Shown: one piece after another, positions 1-5,750 of the stretch
Layout of the letters: each line of letters begins with the position of its first letter
Position numbering within the stretch: the first letter of the stretch is position 1
Assembly: GCA_030754315.1 (NCBI GenBank)
Contig: JASMAO010000120.1
Coordinates: 1-5,750, forward strand
DNA length: 5,750 nucleotides
Source of the DNA: SAR202 cluster bacterium
Lineage (GTDB): Bacteria; Chloroflexota; Dehalococcoidia; Lucifugimonadales; JASMAO01
Direction: 5' to 3'
Translations under genes and position numbers: made by a program
Notes under the pieces: model-generated
What the model was told of the DNA's origin: nothing
Databases searched by the model: none
Seen by the model: only the letters and a program-made list of their open reading frames with translations

Positions 1-841
1 CGAGCTCATCTAAGAAAGCGTCCCCTCTCACTGGAAGGGTGAGCTGGACCGTGTACTTGTCTACCTTTTTCACTGTGGGAGCGAAGCCAGACCAACCGAT
101 CTCGCCTTCACGCCCAGGATTGATTTCATCGTTACGGATGACGTTCTCGTTGTACCAGACCCACTCATCCGCAGTGGCCTCGACGCCGTCAGACCATTTC
201 AGGCCCTTGCGCAGGTATAACGTGTACACCAGTCCGTCGTCGCTAATTTCCCATCCTTTAGCAACGTTCTGTATTACATCCGTGCCGTTCAGGTCGAAAT
301 GCAGGATGTGGTCACTCATGATTCGGTCTGCGTTCTGGCCGTCGTTCGGCCCCGTGAATGCTCGCCGCCAGGTTCCACCGTACTCCCCAACCTGATCTAT
401 AACTGGAAGCACTAGCACGTCAGACGCCCACGGAAGCCTTTGCTCAACTGGGGGAAGGGTGCCTGCAGCAACCTGTGCCGCTAGTAGAGGAGATTCACTA
501 AACGAAGTCGGCTTCGGAAGCCCATAGGAGTTCCAGTCAAAGGAACCGTTGAATGCCGGTGCCTCAGGTGCTGCAGGGGCCGGAGCCGGTACTTCTTTTT
601 GTACCGTAACGAACTTCGTTACCTCTTTCTCAACGTTAACTGGTACTTCTTTTTGTACCGTAACGAACTTCGTTACCTCTTTCTCAACTGGAACCTCTTT
701 TGTAACAACCTTCTCGACCTCAACCTGGACCTCTTTCTCTACAATCTTTTCTACCTCAACCTCTCTGGTGCACCCAAAAGCGGCTATAAGCAACACCGCC
801 ATGGCTACCAACAGATGCAACTTCATCACTCGATAAATCAT
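1..841 (-). CDS. ABC transporter family 5 solute-binding lipoprotein (peptide/oligopeptide type), 3' end beyond the window
   Basis: The 280 visible residues are the N-terminal part of a periplasmic-type binding protein that would deliver peptides or similar solutes to an ABC importer. Residues 1-23 are a signal peptide with a hydrophobic core at about 9-22, followed by Cys24 as the likely lipidation site (AFGC, a loose lipobox). Residues 27-84 form a Val/Glu/Lys-rich stalk, then an Ala/Pro linker at 86-96. From about 150 the sequence matches the start of the SBP_bac_5 fold: GEYGGTWRRAF, then GWEISDDGLVYTLYLRKGLKWSDG at roughly 196-219, the hallmark of this family. I chose the ATG at 841 because AGGAGG (853-858) lies 11 nt upstream; the ATG at 826, five codons later, is the alternative and would leave that Shine-Dalgarno site too far away. 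The full family length is usually 500-650 residues, so about half is missing. Permease genes for an importer may lie beyond the left edge. The family call is firm; the substrate is unknown. Confidence 0.9.
   Translation of the reverse strand, partial: MIYRVMKLHLLVAMAVLLIAAFGCTREVEVEKIVEKEVQVEVEKVVTKEVPVEKEVTKFVTVQKEVPVNVEKEVTKFVTVQKEVPAPAPAAPEAPAFNGSFDWNSYGLPKPTSFSESPLLAAQVAAGTLPPVEQRLPWASDVLVLPVIDQVGEYGGTWRRAFTGPNDGQNADRIMSDHILHFDLNGTDVIQNVAKGWEISDDGLVYTLYLRKGLKWSDGVEATADEWVWYNENVIRNDEINPGREGEIGWSGFAPTVKKVDKYTVQLTLPVRGDAFLDEL
588..688. repeat. Perfect 47-bp direct repeat inside the lipoprotein stalk (588-634 and 642-688)
   Basis: Two identical 47-bp copies are spaced at a 54-bp period, that is 18 codons, so the duplication is in frame. 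On the minus strand each encodes the stalk segment VEKEVTKFVTVQKEVP. Each copy contains an 8-bp inverted repeat around one central base (GTAACGAA-c-TTCGTTAC). More diverged Val/Glu/Lys units lie on the N-terminal side (about 689-765). The identity, including synonymous positions, points to a recent duplication or gene conversion that lengthened the stalk. Confidence 0.9.
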
Positions 842-852
842 ATCGGGGACCC

Positions 853-858
853 CCTCCT
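853..858 (-). promoter_or_regulatory. Ribosome binding site of the solute-binding lipoprotein
   Basis: The minus strand reads AGGAGG followed by further Gs, 11 nt before the ATG at 841. It decides the start in favour of that ATG over the in-frame ATG at 826. Confidence 0.7.
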
Positions 859-940
859 AAATTTCTATTCCTTACGACGATCAACGCAAACAGCTTGGTT
901 CTTACGGAATAGGCACCTTGAAAGTTCCTGAAGGCGCCAT

Positions 941-965
941 TCTACTCCACTCTACTCTACTCTAC
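941..965. repeat. Short tandem array of the pentamer TCTAC (five units, one variant)
   Basis: Five consecutive 5-bp units run through 941-965: TCTAC, TCCAC, then three TCTAC. The array lies in the 172-bp gap between the permease stop and the lipoprotein start, about 100 bp upstream of the lipoprotein. It reads GTAGA on the transcribed (minus) strand. Nothing else in the gap is clearly recognisable; I could not place a convincing -35/-10 pair or a terminator hairpin there. Pentamer arrays in promoters can vary in copy number, but a role here is only a guess. Confidence 0.8.
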
Positions 966-1013
966 TAGAAGTTTGCAAAACAAGCCAGCACCTTCGCTAT
1001 CCACCCTGCCGGC

Positions 1014-2075
1014 TCACTCCCCTCTTGCACCCGAAACGTCCCTCCGCTGAAAAAGCCAAAGCGACACCCCGACCATTACTACGGAATAGGCAAGTATCAC
1101 GAAAAACGCTTGGGTTGTATCTGGTTGCTCTGCACCCTGCAAGGCAACCTGGGCTTCCGTCTGACCAAAAGACATCCACTCACTGACGTTCGAACTGAGA
1201 AGGCCCTCTCTGATGCCCTCGAGCCTTTCTGAAATAGCCAGGAGAGGAGGCACGACCATCGCTTCCGCTATATATGCCACGATCGATAGCGAAATCCCTT
1301 GGGCTGTTGACTGCGTTAACACCACGACGCATGCTGACAGAGCTATGTAAGGGACAGTCGCGTAAACGGCTTTGCCAAAAAATTTCGCACCCTCAGACAG
1401 AACCGATCTCCACGTATCTCCATCGGCCAGTACTATGATCGATACTCCCTCGTCAGGTGGAATTATGCCTGCAATGACGCTGGACACGCTGTTAACCAGC
1501 GCGATAACGACAAACCATCCGGCACCCACCAGAACGCACAACACAAGTTTGGCCGAGAGAATCTGCCATCGCCCCATCCCTCTCGAGAGGGCCATTCTAA
1601 GAGTTCCCCACCCATACTCCGATCCCAGCATGGACGCAGAGAGGATCATGATCAGAAGAAATTGCAGCCCGGTCATAAACATCAGGACGAGACTACCCAG
1701 GATGCTTGAGGGCATGACGAACAAAAAAAGTCCTTCGTCTTCCGAGACGTATTCGGAACATTCCTGGCTCCAGCCGGCTACTTCCTTCTTTACTATCAGA
1801 CGTTCTTCTTCGGAAAGAGATTGAACCCTTTCTTCGATGCGCCCGTCCAGCAAGTCAGCGCACGTTAAATCGATGGACGCAGTCTCGCCTTGGTATTGGT
1901 AATCCGGGATGAACGCGTTCGTGCCCTTGCCATCCGTCACGTGATAGACAACGTAGAATCCCCAGAGAAATGTCTGTGAGACAAGAATGGCAACGGCGAG
2001 GAGAACCCACGGAAGCCAACGGCGCCTCAGCTTGAACCACTCGCCCTGAATCAGGAGCAGAAAATGGGCAATCAC
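1014..2075 (-). CDS. ABC-2 type transporter permease subunit
   Basis: This is a 353-residue membrane protein, the likely transmembrane partner of the ATPase encoded just upstream. Hydrophobic segments fall at about 21-43, 118-147, 175-201, 237-254, 258-280 and 322-342, giving six helices. A basic stretch before the first helix (KLRRRW, 15-20) places the N terminus in the cytoplasm. Between helices 2 and 3 is GSEYGWGTLRMALSRGMGRW (151-170), which matches the EYxxGTxR cytoplasmic loop of ABC-2 permeases that contacts the ATPase. The extracytoplasmic loop 44-117 is large, acidic and contains exactly two cysteines, C72 and C106. The start is GTG (2075-2073), overlapping the ATPase stop in GTGA; GGAGG at 2086-2090 lies 10 nt upstream. 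Family members export antibiotics, peptides or lipids, or act as poorly defined bacitracin/lantibiotic-resistance-like exporters. The substrate cannot be told from sequence. Confidence 0.9.
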   Translation of the reverse strand: MIAHFLLLIQGEWFKLRRRWLPWVLLAVAILVSQTFLWGFYVVYHVTDGKGTNAFIPDYQYQGETASIDLTCADLLDGRIEERVQSLSEEERLIVKKEVAGWSQECSEYVSEDEGLFLFVMPSSILGSLVLMFMTGLQFLLIMILSASMLGSEYGWGTLRMALSRGMGRWQILSAKLVLCVLVGAGWFVVIALVNSVSSVIAGIIPPDEGVSIIVLADGDTWRSVLSEGAKFFGKAVYATVPYIALSACVVVLTQSTAQGISLSIVAYIAEAMVVPPLLAISERLEGIREGLLSSNVSEWMSFGQTEAQVALQGAEQPDTTQAFFVILAYSVVMVGVSLWLFQRRDVSGARGE

Positions 2076-2992
2076 TGGTGACCATCCTCCGCATTTGCAG
2101 TTACTTCCAAGAAGTACTCTTCGAGCGATGTTCGGACAGGCATCATTTCAGCAACGTATACCTCGGAATGAGCGAGCGCCTCGGTGATCTCAGACGACCG
2201 CTCAATGGGAGTCGTTACCAAGAGCGAATCTTCGTCTGTGGCCACATCCTCAACCCAGTCCAGGGCCGACAATATTTGGCGTGCTTTCCCGTCATCGGTA
2301 GTCTTTGTGCGTACTCGTTCGCTTCCAGCCGTAGCAACTAACTGGGAAACTTCGCCTTGCGCAATGAGCTTTCCATTTGAAATGATTGTCACACTGTCGC
2401 AAACCTGCTCTACCTCGTGAAGCAGGTGGCTGGAGAGGAGCACTGTCCGGTTGCCATCTCCCAGACTTCTGATCAATTCACGTACCTCGATCATCCCCTC
2501 AGGATCCAGACCGTTGGTGGGTTCGTCTAGAAACACGAGGTCAGGATCACCGAGAAGGGCGTAGGCGATCCCAAGACGTTGTTTCATGCCTAATGAGTAG
2601 GTGCGAAAGCGGTCATCACCCCGACCACCAAGACCAACACGATCAATTAGACTCTCCAGATCCTCTTCTGGTCCACCACCAAAGATCATCTGGAAGTACT
2701 TCAGATTCTGGAGTCCCGAAAGGTAAGGATAGAATGACGGACTTTCGATAATGGCCCCGACTCGTCGCAGTGACTCCTCATGTCCGTCGCTGGAACCGAA
2801 CAGGCTGAAGGTGCCGGAGCTAGGTTTAAGGAGCCCGAGCAGCAAGCCCATTGTGGTCGTTTTACCTGAGCCATTCGGGCCAAGCAGCCCATAGACGCGG
2901 CCTCGGCGCACCTCCATTGAGAGGTTATCTACAGCAAGGACATTTCCGTATCGCTTCGTCAACCCATCCGTTTGTATGACAAATTCGTCCAC
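2072..2992 (-). CDS. ABC transporter ATP-binding subunit, BcrA/CcmA-like
   Basis: This 306-residue cytoplasmic ATPase powers the permease encoded immediately downstream. All nucleotide-binding motifs are present in order: Walker A GPNGSGKTT (38-46, K44), a Q-loop region GAIIESPSFYPYLSG (79-93) where E83 takes the place of the usual Gln, signature YSLGMKQR (132-139), Walker B LVFLDEP (152-158, catalytic E157), D-loop NGLD (160-163) and switch His189 in SSH. The Glu in the Q-loop and the degenerate signature are normal for the BcrA-like exporter branch, so this is likely an active enzyme. Residues about 225-306 are the C-terminal extension typical of that branch. The start is GTG at 2992-2990, which gives the usual family N terminus shortly before LTKRYG; the upstream Shine-Dalgarno is weak (AGGT, about 8 nt away). 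The 4-bp overlap with the permease gene indicates translational coupling. The exported compound is unknown. Confidence 0.95.
   Translation of the reverse strand: MDEFVIQTDGLTKRYGNVLAVDNLSMEVRRGRVYGLLGPNGSGKTTTMGLLLGLLKPSSGTFSLFGSSDGHEESLRRVGAIIESPSFYPYLSGLQNLKYFQMIFGGGPEEDLESLIDRVGLGGRGDDRFRTYSLGMKQRLGIAYALLGDPDLVFLDEPTNGLDPEGMIEVRELIRSLGDGNRTVLLSSHLLHEVEQVCDSVTIISNGKLIAQGEVSQLVATAGSERVRTKTTDDGKARQILSALDWVEDVATDEDSLLVTTPIERSSEITEALAHSEVYVAEMMPVRTSLEEYFLEVTANAEDGHQ
2086..2090 (-). promoter_or_regulatory. Ribosome binding site of the ABC-2 permease, inside the ATPase gene
   Basis: GGAGG on the minus strand lies within the last codons of the ATPase gene and 10 nt before the GTG start of the permease. 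It supports the GTG start and the GTGA overlap, rather than the out-of-frame ATG just after it. Confidence 0.7.
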
Positions 2993-3101
2993 GCGGTTTT
3001 ACCTATTCAACATTATTGTTTTCTTGATCTTATCGCGCCTTTCATTCACTGTCACCAATGAATGCCTTTAGATCGCAGTTTTTCTTCTAATTCCAACTTA
3101 G
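2993..3101. other. AT-rich 109-bp spacer between acyltransferase and ABC ATPase genes
   Basis: No gene fits here. It holds an imperfect hairpin at 3043-3064 (CATTCA paired with TGAATG, one mismatch, then two more pairs). There is no T-run on the minus-strand side, so it is not a standard intrinsic terminator for the acyltransferase gene. The spacer presumably also carries the promoter of the ATPase-permease operon, but I see no clear -35/-10 pair. Its base composition resembles the AT-rich acyltransferase gene rather than the ABC genes. Confidence 0.4.
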
Positions 3102-4400
3102 TCACAACTCATTCAGCTTAAAAGGATAGCGTTTACCGTTTAATAAAATACCTATGAAAGTAGACCTAACTAAATATTTATATGTGACCAAGCAAATTAT
3201 GGAAGTCATCACTATCGCAATTAAGAATTTAATCTCAATCGGTATGTGTAAATTGAACATGAAGAATGTGATAAGGGCAACTATGGGCAGATGTATCAAA
3301 TACATCCAATATGCCCCATCAGAGATAAATCGCAGTTTAGCATTGTAGGAACTGAATTTGTTTTCTGATAGACCAATGAAAGCATATGAAAACAAAACAG
3401 CACAAATAATTTTTAATAGATACTTTGATAGCTCTAGAAGACCATAAATATCTTCTTCGGTTATATCGGTCATGTCGTCACTATATATATCAGCTGCGAG
3501 ATTTTTAAGGTCTGCAACACTTAGTAGCATATATAGAGTGAAACCAATCAGTCCAGCTATGAAATAGTATCTCCAGTGGGCTTTCAGAAATGTGAATAAC
3601 GAAGGACTTTTGTAGAGGCTGTAACCAAAACCAAAATATAGTCCGGTCGCTAACGGATTTAAAATTAATTCTCCCCATGTTGGAGCTAGGAACCAGACAT
3701 TGATAACAATACAAACAATGATGAACACTATGGGGAATCTGGACCGAAACAAGATACTGGATAAAGCAGACTTAGATTCGCGAAATAAGCTACTTATAAA
3801 ATCCAGCCCGATTCTGTTTAAACCCCTTAAAATTCCGCCCACCCCCAAGTAAAGAGGTCTGAATATAGCTGTAAATATGACGAATATTACCAAGTGCCAT
3901 AAAAACCACAAGTGATGAGGTTGTCCTTCATCAGAGTAGAAAAAAATGAGCTCCTCCGATTTCCCGTACTTAAAAATCCAAGGTAGCGTTAATCCCATTA
4001 TTGGCCAAAACACTATTATTGGTAATCCTATGCGTAATAACCTATTCCCCGACCAACCCATCCAAGATCTTCGGTTGATAACCAAATGGGCAAAAAACCC
4101 TGCAAGAATGAAGAACAAAGGCATCCGCCAAACATGAATGAATTGAAAGATGATATCTATTACACGTGACGAATTTTCATCTGCAGGCCAAAATGCCTCC
4201 ACATTCGGTATGTATGGCAATGCTGCGTGCAAAACGATGCCAAGAAGCATAGCCATACCTCTTAGCGCATCCAGTCCATGATATCTGGTTAAATGATCTT
4301 GGACTGCTTCGACATCGGTAGGGGTACTTAGAGAAGTGCCACACCCTACACAGAACTGGTGAACATCAGGGTTGTCGTTACCGCATGCTGGGCAGTTCAT
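3102..4400 (-). CDS. Zinc-ribbon plus membrane acyltransferase (acyltransferase-3 / OpgC-like family)
   Basis: The 432-residue product joins two parts. Residues 1-22 form a zinc ribbon with C3, C6, C17 and C20 (CPACG...CVGCG). From about 40 to 412 it is a polytopic membrane acyltransferase. Visible family motifs are HGLDALRG (41-48) with the conserved His58 at the end of helix 1, RMPLFFILAGFF (92-103), HLWFLWHLVIF (163-173), and DGAYWMYLIHLPIV (361-374) near the C terminus. About ten hydrophobic helices can be picked out. Such enzymes move acyl groups (acetyl, succinyl and others) across or at the membrane onto glucans, polysaccharides or lipids; the acceptor here is unknown. I chose the ATG at 4400 because it begins the zinc ribbon and has AGGGAG (4411-4416) 10 nt upstream. 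The frame stays open upstream to 4532, but that stretch has no family-like content. The gene is clearly more AT-rich than the ABC genes (15 of 60 G/C at 3361-3420 against 32 of 60 at 2461-2520), suggesting transfer. Confidence 0.85.
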   Translation of the reverse strand: MNCPACGNDNPDVHQFCVGCGTSLSTPTDVEAVQDHLTRYHGLDALRGMAMLLGIVLHAALPYIPNVEAFWPADENSSRVIDIIFQFIHVWRMPLFFILAGFFAHLVINRRSWMGWSGNRLLRIGLPIIVFWPIMGLTLPWIFKYGKSEELIFFYSDEGQPHHLWFLWHLVIFVIFTAIFRPLYLGVGGILRGLNRIGLDFISSLFRESKSALSSILFRSRFPIVFIIVCIVINVWFLAPTWGELILNPLATGLYFGFGYSLYKSPSLFTFLKAHWRYYFIAGLIGFTLYMLLSVADLKNLAADIYSDDMTDITEEDIYGLLELSKYLLKIICAVLFSYAFIGLSENKFSSYNAKLRFISDGAYWMYLIHLPIVALITFFMFNLHIPIEIKFLIAIVMTSIICLVTYKYLVRSTFIGILLNGKRYPFKLNEL

Positions 4401-4410
4401 TTGAAATGTG

Positions 4411-4416
4411 CTCCCT
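4411..4416 (-). promoter_or_regulatory. Ribosome binding site of the zinc-ribbon acyltransferase
   Basis: AGGGAG on the minus strand lies 10 nt before the ATG at 4400. It decides the start at the zinc ribbon, 44 codons inside the longest open frame. Confidence 0.65.
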
Positions 4417-4640
4417 GAAACCCTATCGAATGGCACGTGTAGCCAATCATTAGTGTAACAAGCGCTAAGACATTGCCCCATCGATAGGTGACATATCCTC
4501 GTAGCAACAATACGCGAATACAATACGGGCAAGGGGTAGTTACAGCAACACTTCGAATTGAACGTGCTGGCATGATCAGGCTTAACATCCTGCTGATATG
4601 TAGAATAGCAGGTGCCGTGATAGCAGTGAGGAATTCCCTC

Positions 4641-4705
4641 GGATGCTATTGGGGCTGAACTCCTGCTCCTTCCTCATAACAGCCCGATGAGCCCCAATAG
4701 CATCC
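4641..4705. repeat. Perfect 16-bp inverted repeat with a 33-nt loop
   Basis: The left arm GGATGCTATTGGGGCT (4641-4656) is the exact reverse complement of the right arm AGCCCCAATAGCATCC (4690-4705). There is no run of T after either arm, so it does not look like an intrinsic terminator. Just outside, TGAG at 4627-4630 mirrors CTCA at 4705-4708, as if an 11-nt piece around GAATTCCCTC interrupted a longer left arm. It could be an RNA hairpin, a remnant of a small non-autonomous element, or a binding site for a dimeric protein; the sequence does not decide. Confidence 0.85.
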
Positions 4706-4821
4706 TCATTACCCCCAGTGCGACCTATCAGCGATACCGTACACAGCCTTGACCCCTCGGCTATACTGCGTCCAGAAACATAGTGAGGCCGATTAACTAA
4801 CGGGACCAGTTTATTCTAGAT

Positions 4822-4826
4822 GGAGG
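4822..4826 (+). promoter_or_regulatory. Ribosome binding site of the coiled-coil lipoprotein
   Basis: GGAGG lies 11 nt before the ATG at 4838. Because it overlaps the upstream in-frame ATG at 4820, it argues for 4838 as the true start. Confidence 0.7.
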
Positions 4827-4837
4827 AAGATACTGCC

Positions 4838-5566
4838 ATGCTGAGTCCCAAGATGCCGAAGTCAATTTGGTACTTTTTGATTCTTACTGGTGCGGTTTCC
4901 ACGTTTGTCGCCTGCACCGGCGTATCGCAGAATGAAATGGACCGAGTGTCTACCGATTTGGATAACGCTAGGAAAGACACAGCCCAACTTGGAACTGACC
5001 TAGCCATGTCCGAAAGCAGAATTTATGAACTTCATCACGATCTCGAGAATATAAGTGCCGACCTAATCAAGTCCCAAAGCGAAGTCTCTGACCTTATATC
5101 CAAATTCGATGGTAAAAGCGACGAACTTGCCAAGTCCGAAAACATAGTTTTTGAACTTCAGCGTGATCTCGAGGATACAGGTGCCGACCTAATCAAGTCT
5201 CAAAGCAAAGTCGCTGACCTTACATCCAAACTCGATGGTAAAAGCGACGAACTAGATGCTGCCAAGGTTAAGATATCAGAGTATACACAGGTAGTGGAGG
5301 TTGATTTTCCAAACCTGCGTTATCGAACAGAACAAGCCAGTCTAGTAATGGAGATTTTTAACGAATTTCTACGGATAGGAGCGTCGGGATCAACCCCGGA
5401 CCTTCAAACGTCACTGAACTTATTTGGTAAAATTAACGATATCGAGGACGACGAAATAAGAGGAATTTGGGACCTAATCATGGAATCTGGTGATACTCTG
5501 TCAGATCAAGAGAGTGGTGAGCTTATTTGGGCTATGTTAGTGAAGGTAGAAAAATCACTCAAGTGA
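4838..5566 (+). CDS. Predicted coiled-coil lipoprotein of unknown function
   Basis: I do not recognise this gene. The 242-residue product begins with a signal peptide: basic residues K5 and K8, a hydrophobic core at about 10-24, and Cys26 in FVACTG as the likely lipidation site (the Phe at -3 is unusual). Residues about 31-150 are charged, heptad-like and nearly Pro/Trp-free, predicted to form a long coiled coil anchored at the membrane. Within it, two 42-residue units repeat (about 56-97 and 98-139), each ending DGKSDEL. Residues 151-242 form a separate, probably helical domain with DFPNLRYRTEQASLVMEIFNEFLRIG and an acidic tail, with no motif known to me. I chose the ATG at 4838 from its Shine-Dalgarno site; the ATG at 4820 would add six acidic or neutral residues before the signal peptide. 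It is transcribed away from the acyltransferase. An envelope spacer or scaffold role is possible but unproven. Confidence 0.75.
   Translation: MLSPKMPKSIWYFLILTGAVSTFVACTGVSQNEMDRVSTDLDNARKDTAQLGTDLAMSESRIYELHHDLENISADLIKSQSEVSDLISKFDGKSDELAKSENIVFELQRDLEDTGADLIKSQSKVADLTSKLDGKSDELDAAKVKISEYTQVVEVDFPNLRYRTEQASLVMEIFNEFLRIGASGSTPDLQTSLNLFGKINDIEDDEIRGIWDLIMESGDTLSDQESGELIWAMLVKVEKSLK
5003..5254. repeat. 126-bp tandem duplication in the coiled-coil lipoprotein gene
   Basis: Two adjacent units, 5003-5128 and 5129-5254, share a 126-bp period. Over the 101 bases compared (5027-5127 against 5153-5253) I count 11 differences, some silent and some changing residues. The unit encodes 42 residues, exactly six heptads, so the duplication lengthens the coiled coil without breaking its register. 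Confidence 0.9.
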
Positions 5567-5750
5567 AGCAAGCACATTCCACTAGGACACCCTCTGTAGC
5601 ACACCCGCAGTCACATTAAAGTTTCTCTAATTGCAAGCGCACCCGTTGGCCTAATCTGAAGGGATTAGCCGCAAAGGAAGCGCCGCATACCGAGGCGTGA
5701 CCATCTAGTCAATAAAACGATGCCAAAGCCTTAATGAGAAGAAATGGTAA
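5567..5750. other. Non-coding right end of the window
   Basis: No open frame with a start and ribosome site is visible on either strand in these 184 bases. A small hairpin pairs CTAATC (5651-5656) with GATTAG (5663-5668), extendable by two G-C pairs across a bulge, about 85 bp after the lipoprotein stop. It lacks a following T-run, so it is at best a weak or factor-dependent terminator. Confidence 0.4.

Larger units (their letters stand above)
4401..4837. other. Divergent 437-bp intergenic region, non-coding
   Basis: The region separates the minus-strand acyltransferase from the plus-strand lipoprotein and should hold both promoters. Visible structures are a near-palindrome at 4483-4497 (GATAGGTGACATATC, one mismatched pair), a small hairpin with CCTGCT (4589-4594) against AGCAGG (4607-4612), a near-palindromic GAGGAATTCCCTC at 4628-4640, and the long inverted repeat listed separately. 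A TATACT at 4762-4767 could be a -10 box for the plus-strand gene, but no -35 sits at the right distance. I see no tRNA or convincing small gene. Confidence 0.5.

Noticed and set aside
549..931. Two overlapping plus-strand open frames rich in Thr/Ser/Phe or Leu/Asn/Tyr
   Set aside because: They are antisense readings of the Val/Glu/Lys stalk of the minus-strand lipoprotein; their repetitive composition comes from that coding repeat.
903..1092. 13-bp repeat TACGGAATAGGCA at 903-915 and 1080-1092
   Set aside because: One copy lies inside permease coding sequence (LAYSVV) and the other in the gap; there is no further similarity around them, so chance is the simplest explanation.
2314..2337. Possible loss of function of the ABC ATPase from its odd Q-loop (Glu83) and signature (YSLGMKQ)
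   Set aside because: Both variants are usual in the BcrA-like branch, and Walker A, Walker B, the D-loop and the switch His are intact.
4401..4532. 44-codon N-terminal extension of the acyltransferase to an upstream ATG
   Set aside because: The extension has no family-like sequence, and a good Shine-Dalgarno site (4411-4416) stands just before the ATG at 4400 that begins the zinc ribbon.
4749..4767. TTGACC and TATACT as a sigma-70 promoter for the coiled-coil lipoprotein
   Set aside because: The two boxes are only 7 nt apart, against the usual 16-18, so they cannot work as one promoter.
5648..5670. Hairpin after the coiled-coil lipoprotein as an intrinsic terminator
   Set aside because: The stem is short and bulged, and no T-run follows on the plus strand.

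Overview
The window reads as a piece of a bacterial chromosome, most likely from an uncultivated Chloroflexota-type organism (SAR202/Dehalococcoidia-like). This guess rests mainly on the substrate-binding lipoprotein at the left edge. Its Val/Glu/Lys-rich stalk between the lipid-anchor cysteine and the binding domain is a style I associate with Chloroflexota. Phylum placement is inference and would need a homology search. No rRNA, tRNA, CRISPR array, transposase or phage gene is visible.

Layout from left to right. (1) 1-841, minus strand: 5' part of a family 5 (oligopeptide-type) ABC solute-binding lipoprotein, cut by the window edge. (2) 842-1013: a 172-bp gap with a small TCTAC pentanucleotide array. 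(3) 1014-2992, minus strand: a two-gene operon for a BcrA-like ABC transporter, ATPase first and then a six-helix ABC-2 permease. The two genes overlap by 4 bp (GTGA) and both start with GTG. (4) 3102-4400, minus strand: an AT-rich gene for an integral-membrane acyltransferase (acyltransferase-3/OpgC-like) with an N-terminal four-cysteine zinc ribbon. (5) 4401-4837: a 437-bp non-coding divergent region with a perfect 16-bp inverted repeat. (6) 4838-5566, plus strand: a predicted coiled-coil lipoprotein built around a 126-bp tandem duplication. (7) 5567-5750: no gene recognised.

The ATPase and permease clearly work together as one transporter. The other genes share an envelope theme (two lipoproteins, a membrane acyltransferase, an ABC exporter), but nothing in the sequence ties them into one pathway. 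I do not see a convincing new multi-gene system. The most unusual local signals are the zinc-ribbon/acyltransferase fusion in an AT-rich gene, the long inverted repeat at 4641-4705, and recent-looking internal duplications in both lipoprotein genes.
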